This document shows positions 31,951-41,000 of a DNA stretch of 59,744 nt, piece by piece. The stretch comes from Treponema sp. (GTDB lineage Bacteria > Spirochaetota > Spirochaetia > Treponematales > Treponemataceae), in NCBI GenBank assembly GCA_018385415.1, contig JAHAZA010000065.1:1-59744 (forward strand), given 5' to 3'. Position numbers and translations under genes: made by a program. Each line of letters begins with the position of its first letter. Within the stretch, counting starts at the first letter, position 1. Under the pieces are notes generated by a model. It saw only the letters and a program-made list of their open reading frames with translations, ran no database searches and was not told the DNA's origin.

Positions 31951-33504
31951 CTAGAACTTAGCTTTTCTAAGTCTTACCCGTTCGATATCCTCACAGAACA
32001 ATTCTCGTAAGTCATTCAATCCAAGATCCATGAGAGCCATACGGTCAATACCGATACCCCATGCAAGAACTGGAACATCTACGCCCATTGCTTTTGTAAC
32101 TTCAGGACGGAAAATTCCAGAGCCTCCAAGTTCGAACCAACCAAGTTTTGGATGTTTAATGTGAACTTCGATAGAAGGTTCTGTAAATGGGAAGTAACCT
32201 GGAACGTATTTAACTTCTTCAGCGCCTGCAATTTCCTTTGCAAACATTTCAAGGAAGCCTAAAAGTGTTTTAAGATTTACATCTTTTCCAAGTACGATAC
32301 CTTCTGTCTGATAGAAGTCTGACAAGTGAGTTGCGTCAACTTTGTCGTAGCGGAAACAGCGAGCAATACCGAAGTATTTTCCTGGAATTTCTGCTTTATG
32401 AAGTTGGTGAGCAGAAAGAACTGTTCCCTGACTTCTCAAAAGAAGACGGCGTGTAAAATCTCTGTCGAACTGATAGTCCCAACCACGGCTTCCTGTATTT
32501 CCACCATTTTCGTGAACTTTTGCAACGTTTGACAAATATGGTTCTTCAATTGCCTTTGCGTGTGTTGGATTTTTGATTCTGTATGCATCGTGAATATCAC
32601 GAGCTGCGTGGAACTGTGGCATGAACAAAGCATCACCGTTCCAAAATTCTGTTTCTACAAGTGGACCATCAAATTCCTGGAAACCTAAAGAGCAAAGCTT
32701 GTCTTTAACTGATTCAAGGAATGATACGTAAGGATTTGTACGGCCTGGAATATTTCTTGCAGGTGGAATAGAAATGTTATATCCGCGGAATGTACCTTTT
32801 TTCCATTCGCCAGATTCAAGCATTTTAGTAGTAATTTCACCGATTTCGTTTCCAGTTACGCCAACCTTTTTAAGTTCCTGAGTTACGGCATCACTTTCGC
32901 CACAGAGCTTGTAAACTACAGTTTCCCGTGTGAATGTTCTAAATGGAGCATCTGCTGCTCCACGTTTTTTAGCTAATGTATTGATTACATCAAGTTCTTC
33001 TTTTGAAAGAGAATCCTGAGTCAATGTTCCATTTGCTGCAATTGCATCTTTTAATACTTTTGAAGTTAAAGTAATGCGAGCAGGTAATTCTTTACCAGTG
33101 TATTCAGCTTTCTTTTCAGCATTCATTGAAAGAATACCTTCTTTAGAAAGCTGTCCGAATGCACTACCAATGTCTTTCTGTTCAAGACCAAGACCTGCGG
33201 CGATCTCAGGCAATGTTTTAGCACCATTGTCTTTAAGGAATGCTACAGCTCTTTCTTCTACAGTTCCTTTTTCTGAAAGTTCACGACCAAGGTCTGTGAT
33301 TTCAAAGAATGTATGTGGTGTACGGCTAACTTCTTTTACAAGTCCCTTTCCACTGAGCCAGGAGAAGGCTTGGTTTGCATGACCTTCCTTGTAGTCTAAT
33401 TCCTTCTGCAAGCGTGCTGAAGTTAATTCATCCTGCTGTGTATATTTTAAAAGTACTTTGATTTCAAGTGGATGAAGATTTTTAATTGTTCCTGAGATAT
33501 CCAT
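31951..33504 (-). CDS. pheS: Phenylalanyl-tRNA synthetase alpha subunit, archaeal-type
   Basis: Charges tRNA-Phe as an alpha2-beta2 enzyme. The 517-residue subunit is far longer than the usual bacterial PheS (about 330-350). It has tandem winged-helix domains at the N-terminus (about 1-200), as in archaeal and eukaryotic PheS. The class II catalytic core follows: FDGPLVETEFWNGDALFMPQFHAARDIHD, RSQGTVLSAHQLH, and GSGIFRPEV near the C-terminus. Spirochaetes are known to carry this archaeal-type enzyme. No pheT is adjacent. GGAG lies 12 bases before the ATG. It is last in a minus-strand gene run. Confidence 0.94.
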   Translation of the reverse strand: MDISGTIKNLHPLEIKVLLKYTQQDELTSARLQKELDYKEGHANQAFSWLSGKGLVKEVSRTPHTFFEITDLGRELSEKGTVEERAVAFLKDNGAKTLPEIAAGLGLEQKDIGSAFGQLSKEGILSMNAEKKAEYTGKELPARITLTSKVLKDAIAANGTLTQDSLSKEELDVINTLAKKRGAADAPFRTFTRETVVYKLCGESDAVTQELKKVGVTGNEIGEITTKMLESGEWKKGTFRGYNISIPPARNIPGRTNPYVSFLESVKDKLCSLGFQEFDGPLVETEFWNGDALFMPQFHAARDIHDAYRIKNPTHAKAIEEPYLSNVAKVHENGGNTGSRGWDYQFDRDFTRRLLLRSQGTVLSAHQLHKAEIPGKYFGIARCFRYDKVDATHLSDFYQTEGIVLGKDVNLKTLLGFLEMFAKEIAGAEEVKYVPGYFPFTEPSIEVHIKHPKLGWFELGGSGIFRPEVTKAMGVDVPVLAWGIGIDRMALMDLGLNDLRELFCEDIERVRLRKAKF

Positions 33505-33525
33505 TTTTAATTTAGCTCCAAATTA

Positions 33526-33945
33526 TTAGCGGTAGAATTTTACGATACAGAGCATTTCGCCCATTTTAAGACCGCGATCATCTTTATAGTGTCTTGTCTT
33601 ATCTCTTTTAATGTATGAGTATCTAACGTAGTCGTGAGCAACTCTAAAGTCTTCGAGACAAGCACGAGTTGTTTCAGTTGCATCATCCGATGAAAATGCA
33701 ACATCAAGACAAGTGTAGTAAATACGAACTTCGTCATAGTTTTCGATATATTCAATTCTTACAGAAGCAGGTTTTGGTTTTCCTGTCTGAAGGTTTGTAG
33801 GAATGTGCTGATTTTCAGGAGTGATAACCTGTACAGTACGATCCATAGGATTTTTTGGGTTTACCAATTCTTCTGTTGATGCTTCCTGTGCATAAAAACA
33901 AGAAACAGCAGCCATACATGCTAAAATTGCTAAAAATTTTTTCAT
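33526..33945 (-). CDS. Small secreted protein, unknown function
   Basis: The 139-residue product has a cleavable signal peptide (MKKFLAILACMAAVSCFYAQEA, cut after YA or AQ; a Cys is present in it but not in a good lipobox). The mature part is charged and likely beta-rich with a KMGEMLCIVKFYR end. I do not recognise the family. A GGAGG site precedes the ATG. It lies between a second secreted unknown and pheS on the same strand. Periplasmic location is inferred. Confidence 0.72.
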   Translation of the reverse strand: MKKFLAILACMAAVSCFYAQEASTEELVNPKNPMDRTVQVITPENQHIPTNLQTGKPKPASVRIEYIENYDEVRIYYTCLDVAFSSDDATETTRACLEDFRVAHDYVRYSYIKRDKTRHYKDDRGLKMGEMLCIVKFYR

Positions 33946-33982
33946 AATTTTCCTCCACGAAAGTTAGAAAGATATATGACGT

Positions 33983-34651
33983 TTAAAACTGACTATATTC
34001 TTTTATTTTACTTGTTTGTAAGAAAAAATCAAGTTCAACGACATAATGACCTGAGTCTATATAAATAGCAGGAATCTTCCTGATAAGGATTGTTCCTGAT
34101 ATTTCCTTTGGTTTATTCTTAATTATTTTTCTATAATACTCTCGAATTCCATCTTTGATAGCTAAAAGAGCGGCTTCTTCAACTCCAGGAAAACCTTTTG
34201 ACACTTTACCTTTTCCTGAGCCTAAAACATGAGGGTTTTTGATATTTGACATCTGCTTGTAATAGATTTCCATCTGAGGAGTGCGGTTAAAGTTTACCCA
34301 GCAGAAAAGTTTGTCATCTCGTAAATAAACAGAGTCAAATTCAATGTTTTTTCTGTCATCATCAAAAGTGTGGCGGGGGATGCATTCAAAATATTCCTTT
34401 ACGCCACGGAGCTTGTCGCCGGGTGTGTAGACAAAATCCCAGCCATAAGTCATTCCGTTTAAAAGGAATTCTGAAAGGCTTACAAGGTGATCTTTTGCCT
34501 GCTGATATGGTTTTTCTTCTGTATATTCAGGGTAGGAATCTCGAAGTGCCCAAAGGTATAAACGAATTTTCCCGTCAGTAAATTCTTGAGCACAAAGGCT
34601 AGAGAGACATATGAGAGCTGCTAAAATTATCGACGAAATGCGTTTTTCCAT
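33983..34651 (-). CDS. Secreted protein of unknown function
   Basis: The 222-residue protein has an N-terminal signal peptide (ISSIILAALICLSSLCAQE, likely cut after CAQ/SLCA). The rest is soluble and mixed alpha/beta, rich in aromatic residues, with KGKVSKGFPGVEEAALLAIKDGIREYYRK near residue 145. I do not recognise it. It overlaps the rhomboid protease gene by 25 bp. That overlap raises the idea that the two act together, for example as protease and regulator or substrate, but nothing in the sequence proves it. Confidence 0.72.
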   Translation of the reverse strand: MEKRISSIILAALICLSSLCAQEFTDGKIRLYLWALRDSYPEYTEEKPYQQAKDHLVSLSEFLLNGMTYGWDFVYTPGDKLRGVKEYFECIPRHTFDDDRKNIEFDSVYLRDDKLFCWVNFNRTPQMEIYYKQMSNIKNPHVLGSGKGKVSKGFPGVEEAALLAIKDGIREYYRKIIKNKPKEISGTILIRKIPAIYIDSGHYVVELDFFLQTSKIKEYSQF

Positions 34652-35301
34652 ACTTGTATTGGATTAACTCCCATTCGTATCACAAAGTATGCCCAGGCAG
34701 CAACAAAGCCTAAAAGATGTGTTGTATGCGCAACATTTCCTTTAATACCAAAAATCTGATCGGCAATTTCAATAATTGTGTAAATCAAGATCAGAATTGG
34801 ACCTGGAACAGGAATAATTCCAAATATAAAAACACGAGCAGTAGGGAAAATTACAGCAAAAGCAAAAAGAATTGAAAAAATTGCACCGCTGGCACCTAAC
34901 AATGTAATGTTAGCACCGGAAAGTACATAAATAAGAAGGGAGAAAAGGTTTGCGGTAATTCCGCATACAAAATAGTAAAGTGTAAATTCCTTGGACCCGA
35001 TACTTTTTTCAACATTTATACCGAACATAATAAGACCCAGCATGTTAAAGAAAAGGTGTTCAAGGTTTGCGTGCATAAACATAGCAGTAACTGGCTGCCA
35101 GAGCATTTTGTAGTTTATTACAAGCTCAGGAGTCATAGACAAGAGATAATCGAAGGAAATTTTAAAATGCGGAAATGTAAAAAATATCCCAAAACGATTG
35201 CAGAAAACACTGATTAAATAAAGAAGAACGTTTACTGCAACAATAATAAGTGTTGCGTTGCAGAAGTTGTATCGGAAAGGCTTTCTTAGTGGATTTCTCA
35301 T
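34627..35301 (-). CDS. Rhomboid-family intramembrane serine protease
   Basis: The 224-residue polytopic membrane protein has the rhomboid catalytic dyad: Ser138 in GASGAIF and His195 in the AHTTHLLG segment. HANLEHLFFNML (with N86) supplies the oxyanion motif on an earlier helix. Six transmembrane helices are predicted. It cuts single-pass membrane proteins within the lipid bilayer; the substrate is unknown. The start overlaps the GGDEF gene stop by 4 bp (ATGA), and its 3' end overlaps the secreted unknown, so a coupled operon is likely. Confidence 0.88.
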   Translation of the reverse strand: MRNPLRKPFRYNFCNATLIIVAVNVLLYLISVFCNRFGIFFTFPHFKISFDYLLSMTPELVINYKMLWQPVTAMFMHANLEHLFFNMLGLIMFGINVEKSIGSKEFTLYYFVCGITANLFSLLIYVLSGANITLLGASGAIFSILFAFAVIFPTARVFIFGIIPVPGPILILIYTIIEIADQIFGIKGNVAHTTHLLGFVAAWAYFVIRMGVNPIQVWKNAFRR

Positions 35302-36434
35302 TCTGAAACTTCTATACTGTTAATGATATTTTTGTCGGCAAAAGAAACCTTGTTTCTGCCGTTATGTTTTGAAACATAAAGTGCTTTATCAGCTTGTTCG
35401 ACAAGATCCTTTGCTGTAGTTACAGGGTTAGTTTCAGAATTGAATACTGAACATCCGATTGAAATTGTTACTTTCATGTGCTGATTTTCGTAAGTAAAAT
35501 CGTAATTTTCTACTTCTTTACGGATTCTTTCGGCAACTGCCATAGAGTCATCCTTTGAAGTATTTGGGAGCATTACAGTGAATTCTTCTCCACCGTAACG
35601 GCTGGCAATGTCATGTTCTCTTGTGTTTGATTTAATGATTTTTGCAACTGTTTTTAATACATAGTCGCCGCAGGCATGTCCCCAGGTATCATTGAACTTT
35701 TTGAAGAAGTCAATGTCGAACATTAAAACTCCCAGTTCCTGTTTCTGAGAAAGTGCAATATCAAGCTTATCTGTAAGAATATTGAAGAAGAAGTATTTAA
35801 GCTTCAAATGTGTCATCATGTCTGTACTTGATTTTTCAAGTAAAGATGCGTTGTTAATGGCAACAGCAGCTAAGGATGCAATGGCAAGAAGTTGAGTTTT
35901 GTCGTATTCTGAATAGTCTGTTCCTTCACCAAGATCAAGGCGTTCTCCCATAAGAAGAATACCGTTCATGCGGTTTTTATGGAAAAGAGGAATAATTAAA
36001 GTCGGATGAAGTGATTCAATCTGTGGAATTTCAGTATCCTTTCCAATGGCTTCTTTTAAGACATCGATTGTAATAGCTTCATTATGAGAACTTAAAAATT
36101 GAATTGCTGGGTGACTTGCGTGGATTGAGTAAGTAACTGATGGATCAACATCCATACCTGTGTGATTAGATGCTAAATTAAATGAGTTGGAATCAATGTC
36201 ATCAAAAACGAATAAGCCTGCACCCATTACATGCATCTGACACATACATGTGTAAAGAATTGATTCAATAAGGGTACTGTATTCCAATGTTGAACATAAA
36301 GATCTTGAAATCTCAAGTAACTGCTGTAAGTCATAAATTCTTTTTTCGTACATATCAACAGCTGTCTGCATTGAATCAGATACGAGAAGAGAAGGATCTA
36401 CTAGATTGTCGTCAAATTTAAAATCATCACTCAT
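35298..36434 (-). CDS. Diguanylate cyclase with GAF sensor
   Basis: Makes c-di-GMP from GTP. The 378-residue cytoplasmic protein has an N-terminal GAF domain (about 30-200) and a C-terminal GGDEF domain with FDIDFFKKFNDTWGHACGD (from 239) and the active site GGEEF (281-285). The allosteric inhibition site RxxD is intact (R272-D275), five residues before GGEEF. The GAF ligand is unknown. The ATG directly follows the stop of the large unknown gene. It could supply the PilZ protein at 30491. Confidence 0.93.
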   Translation of the reverse strand: MSDDFKFDDNLVDPSLLVSDSMQTAVDMYEKRIYDLQQLLEISRSLCSTLEYSTLIESILYTCMCQMHVMGAGLFVFDDIDSNSFNLASNHTGMDVDPSVTYSIHASHPAIQFLSSHNEAITIDVLKEAIGKDTEIPQIESLHPTLIIPLFHKNRMNGILLMGERLDLGEGTDYSEYDKTQLLAIASLAAVAINNASLLEKSSTDMMTHLKLKYFFFNILTDKLDIALSQKQELGVLMFDIDFFKKFNDTWGHACGDYVLKTVAKIIKSNTREHDIASRYGGEEFTVMLPNTSKDDSMAVAERIRKEVENYDFTYENQHMKVTISIGCSVFNSETNPVTTAKDLVEQADKALYVSKHNGRNKVSFADKNIINSIEVSE

Positions 36435-38027
36435 TTACTTTTTTTCCACTGTAGTAATTATAGCATAGTTTCTCATAATTTCAAAAAATACTTTCCATTT
36501 TTCGTAATTATTTTCTATATAATCAGTACTATCTCTATTTCGGCTGGACATCATTAAAACCTTAAGATTCTGAACAATTTCACAGCTTGGCTTCTTAGCA
36601 TCCTGAAGCAAATCTCCCAATTCGTTATAAAGGCTGAATAAAGCGGATACCTGACGCTGAATAAGGGATTTTGCTTCAACATTGATTCCGTCAACCTGGC
36701 TGACAAGTTTTTTTGAAAAATCAGAATCTTTATGACTGTCGCGAATATAGCCTTTGATAAGCTGTTCGTTATTAGGACCATTTGGTGCAAAGGAATTTTC
36801 GAACGCCTGGATTTTTTCTGCAACTTCATTGGCAGAGAAAACTGTCTGGGAGAATTGACTTTTATAATTGGGATTGTTGAAAAATCCTTCGATTACAATG
36901 TCATTTAACAATGTTTTCACAGGTTCTGTGTAATACACAGTTGTGAATGTCTTTAAAATCTTTAATGGTGTCATCCATGTAAATGATACTGAAGAATTCT
37001 GTAAAAGCAATTCATTTAAGTCATCATTATATCCTGAAAGAGAAATTAGTGATTTTCCGTTGAAAAGTACTTCCAGCTCAGATTTAATTTTTTCATCTTT
37101 GATTTCACTTTTGATACGGTTTTCTTCAGAATAGAACTGATCCTGAAGCTGAGAAGAAAAACGTTGTCTTGCATCAGCTGTATATGAAGCCTTCTGTGGT
37201 GTAAAGTCAGGATTCTGTTTAGCGATTTTTATAAGACTTGAAAGAACAGTCTCATTTAGAATATTGTGACAAGCCTGCTCAATTTTTTTCAGGTTTCCTA
37301 CAATTTTTTTCTGCTTTTCTGATGTCATTGAATCCATATCAATGATTTGAGCAAGTGCAATAATTGCATTTGCTACTGACATATTCATCTGAAAGTCAGC
37401 AATTATATAGTAGAGGTCGAGAAAAACATTTTCCATCGCAATTGGTGCAACGGCAGAAAAGGTAGGAGTTGCATTAGGCTCATTTGGATTAAAGCGTGGG
37501 TCAAATGCTTTTAACGGAGTAATAAAATTGAAACGGCAAAGTTCCACAAGCTGGTGTAATTTTACGAAAATAGAATCCATTTTAAGAAATTCTTTACTAT
37601 TTAATTGAGAAAGTAATTTTTCAAAACGTCTTTTCTGGTCATCAAAAATTCTTGATGTAGGAATCCCCTGAAGGTCAGCAAGAACTACTTCCTGCTTGCG
37701 AGGTTCGTATTCAAGATCCTGTAAAGCTAATTGCCATTTTTCTTCATAGCCTGAAACAATCAGTTGAAATTCAAAACGAGTATTACGTTTGATATCTGGC
37801 CCTGCAATTGTGGCTTCGAGAATTTTGTAAATAGGACGAGTATTGATGTAAAGTACACGAAGAATCTCAGCGAAGTTCGGCTGAATCAATCCGTTGCGGT
37901 AAATACCGTTAGGCAGAGCCTTGAGTTCGTTTTCAATTTTTCGTATTCTCTGTTTTTTCTGTACTTCAGGAGATGAACTTCTAAAGAGATTGTCAAACAG
38001 ATCTGTTAGCATTTGAAGTAAAGACAT
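36435..38027 (-). CDS. Large cytoplasmic protein of unknown function (DUF5312-like)
   Basis: The 530-residue protein is mostly alpha-helical and has no signal peptide. It starts with a short amphipathic helix (SLLQMLTDLFDNLFRSS). Sections such as LPNGIYRNGLIQPNFAEILRVLYINTRPIY look like a conserved spirochaete family that I believe is classed as DUF5312; this label is from memory and uncertain. It is the first gene of a run with the GGDEF cyclase, rhomboid protease and two secreted proteins. No catalytic motif is visible. A role as a scaffold is possible. Confidence 0.7.
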   Translation of the reverse strand: MSLLQMLTDLFDNLFRSSSPEVQKKQRIRKIENELKALPNGIYRNGLIQPNFAEILRVLYINTRPIYKILEATIAGPDIKRNTRFEFQLIVSGYEEKWQLALQDLEYEPRKQEVVLADLQGIPTSRIFDDQKRRFEKLLSQLNSKEFLKMDSIFVKLHQLVELCRFNFITPLKAFDPRFNPNEPNATPTFSAVAPIAMENVFLDLYYIIADFQMNMSVANAIIALAQIIDMDSMTSEKQKKIVGNLKKIEQACHNILNETVLSSLIKIAKQNPDFTPQKASYTADARQRFSSQLQDQFYSEENRIKSEIKDEKIKSELEVLFNGKSLISLSGYNDDLNELLLQNSSVSFTWMTPLKILKTFTTVYYTEPVKTLLNDIVIEGFFNNPNYKSQFSQTVFSANEVAEKIQAFENSFAPNGPNNEQLIKGYIRDSHKDSDFSKKLVSQVDGINVEAKSLIQRQVSALFSLYNELGDLLQDAKKPSCEIVQNLKVLMMSSRNRDSTDYIENNYEKWKVFFEIMRNYAIITTVEKK

Positions 38028-38086
38028 AATTCTATTCTATTCCAATAATCAAAAATATTAAAGTTAAAACTAAGCCCTGAACGGTT

Positions 38087-41000
38087 TTATTTAACCACCA
38101 TTACTTTTCGAGTTTCTTCGATATCAGGACCTACAACTCTGATAAAGTAAATTCCTCTTGCAACTTCTTTTCCGGAATTGTTTGTACCATTCCAGTAGTA
38201 ATAGTGAAGACCTGCTGTCTGGCGGCCACTTTCAAGATATTTAACAACATTCCCGTCTGCAGTATTAACTATTACACGGAGATTTCCGTCACGAGGCATG
38301 TTGACCTCAAGGGTACAGAACTCTTTGCTTGTTGCGTTGACAACATTTGAGTAAATGGAAACGCCGCCACGCTGACGTTGTGGTTCTGAAATTATAAATG
38401 ACCAGAGATCGATTGAGGTGAGGTCAGCTGGATTTTTAAGACGGGCCAGGTAGAGCGGAGTCATTTCTGATCCGTTTTCGTAACTTGAGCCGTCAAACTT
38501 GTGGTTGATCATTACCCTTGAACCGTTTTTAAGAACCTCAAAAAGGAATCTTACATCACTGCCACTGTGCCAGTTAAGACAAGGTGTTTCTTCTGAGAAG
38601 TTGTGGAAAAGATAAGTTGTAACGTCAGGATCAAGTGGATCTGAAGATTCTTCAATGTTGGATACCGCTGCAGAAGAGGTCTGTCTGTTAGGAGAATAGT
38701 TGAGAACAGGTGCAAAACCTGATACTGTTGCAGTTCCTTCTGGGAACCAGAATCTTGTCTTATTACCTGAGTATACTTCGTATGTTGTTCCGTTACAGTT
38801 TGGTGTCGGAGTGATGTCTGCAATCAGTTTATATTTGAAGTTTGCCTCATTTCCTTTTGCATCAGCTGGTGCAACATTCTTTGTTACGAGAGTGATATTT
38901 TTGTCAGCAAATACTTTGTTGTTACTACCTTCACCTGTAAAGTTGCGCATTACGATAGAATCAAAAGGTGCAAGTCCTCCTGTGCTGTCGATAAAAGCAT
39001 CGTAACGGTTATCATAAGCATATTGAACATCAATACAGTTTGTGGTGATTACATCAGAGATACAGTGTGATTCTCCGTTGTTAACAATGCGGTTATTTTT
39101 ACTCTGAATTTTTGTCGAGAGTAAGTTACCTGAAGCGTATTCAACTTTAATGCCGTAATTAATCATGTCGTATCCAAGATCTTGATCCAGGGTAAGAATG
39201 ATTCCGTGATCATTGAGGTAATTAATATCAACAGATTCTACATTTATTGCTGTTCTGTTGTTGATGTCTGAGTAGATTTTGATTGTGCTCTCTGTTGTTA
39301 TAGGGTTTGACATATCTGAATGGTTCCAGTTAATTCTGTCATTTGCAAGAGCATGGTCAAAGTAAACATATACTTTGTTTGATTCAAAATCAGCAATTGT
39401 AAAGGTGATGTGCATGTCATCAATAGAACAGCGGTTTGTTACGGCTGTAAATCTAAAGCCTTCACGATGGTCCGATGCTGGACGTTCGTATGGAACTTGT
39501 GAATAATCTGCGAGGCGGTTTTTATGATTGTCGTACAAGGTTGCAAAAATTCCTGCTACGATTTTCTGGAAATAGATATCATTATAAACATCATTGTGGA
39601 ATGAACCAGTTGTATCAGCTTTTGTACCAATAGAAGTACCGGTTGCATCAAGATTCCATCTTGAAGAGGCTTTAATATAAATAACTGCAAGATCTCCTTG
39701 ACCTGTTGTTGTAACAGTACATTCAGCATCGATGTAAGCACCTGTAAATGCTGATGTTCCATCATTAAATTTAAACTGAGTTACAGCATTCCAGATTTCA
39801 TTGTTACTGTTTTCAATTAATGAAGTAGCAAGCTTTTGAGGTGTTCCTGCAGGAACAACTCCATTAGTACAATTGTTTCTTACAAATTCAACTCTTAGGA
39901 CATTATCACGTACTGCATAAGTTCCTGAAAGAAGTGGAATCTCTGGACCTGTAGTACGACCTTCTGAGGTAGTCTTTGAATTGTCGTCTACAAGAATTAC
40001 CGGATGGAGGAATGCAATTCCTGTTTTGGTACAATTGAATTTACCTGTACCATCATCAGTTCCGTAGTCAATGGAATCTAAAGTGTCTGTAGAATTGTTT
40101 CCTGCATCAGTACAACCTTCACCTGCTGCAAGCCATGCAAAATCCCCATCGTGACAAGTTACTGTGCTACAGTTTTTAATTCTTGCATTGTAAGCTTCTG
40201 CAAATGAAACTGTTGCATCATCATTTGATTTAAGAGAAAGTGTCCAGTCTCCAGCTGGTTCAAGGTTTACACCGTTATCATAAAAATTCTGACCAGCATA
40301 AATTGTTTTTGAATCAAAGCCTGTAAGACTTGATCTGTAAATTGAATGATCTATAGCGGTTCCTTCTGGCAATAAAGCAGGAAATGCTGTAAGTGATGGT
40401 TCTTTTAATGCCGATGTGTTTCGAAGTGGATTTATGTATGCAATTAAATCATCAACGCCACCAAGATCGTACATGTTATCTGTGTTTCCATTTAAGAGAA
40501 CAATGTCCATGCCGGATTTTATGTCTGCTTTAAGTGTGACGTTTCCATTGAAGAGAACAATATTTCCTTTGACATCGAGAGTACGGGCTGTAAATGAAAC
40601 TGCTTGTGGAGAAGTTCCTTCCAGTGCGGAAATGTAAAGATCATCTGTTGTGCCGCTTCCGATTGTTATATCTGCTGTTGGGGAAGCAACAGCTCCGTTG
40701 TTTGAAGTATCAAAGGTTGATGCATTGTAGATATAAGTTGTGTTGTTGAAGGTGATTGCACTGTTGTTTGTTCTTACAGTTCCTGCAATCTGAGAAAGTC
40801 CTGTTCCATTTTTTGTAAAGCCTGTAAGGGCAGTGATAACAGATCCTTTTTCTGTCAGGAATAAATCAGAGTTTGTCAGTGCAACTGTCTGAGCTGTTGT
40901 GATTTTTGATGACTGTTCGGTTTTTATTTTTGCTCCGGTAATGGAAACTGTTTTAGCCTTCAATTCTTTTGCCTGAGATAAAGTTGTGTCCTTGTCTGTG

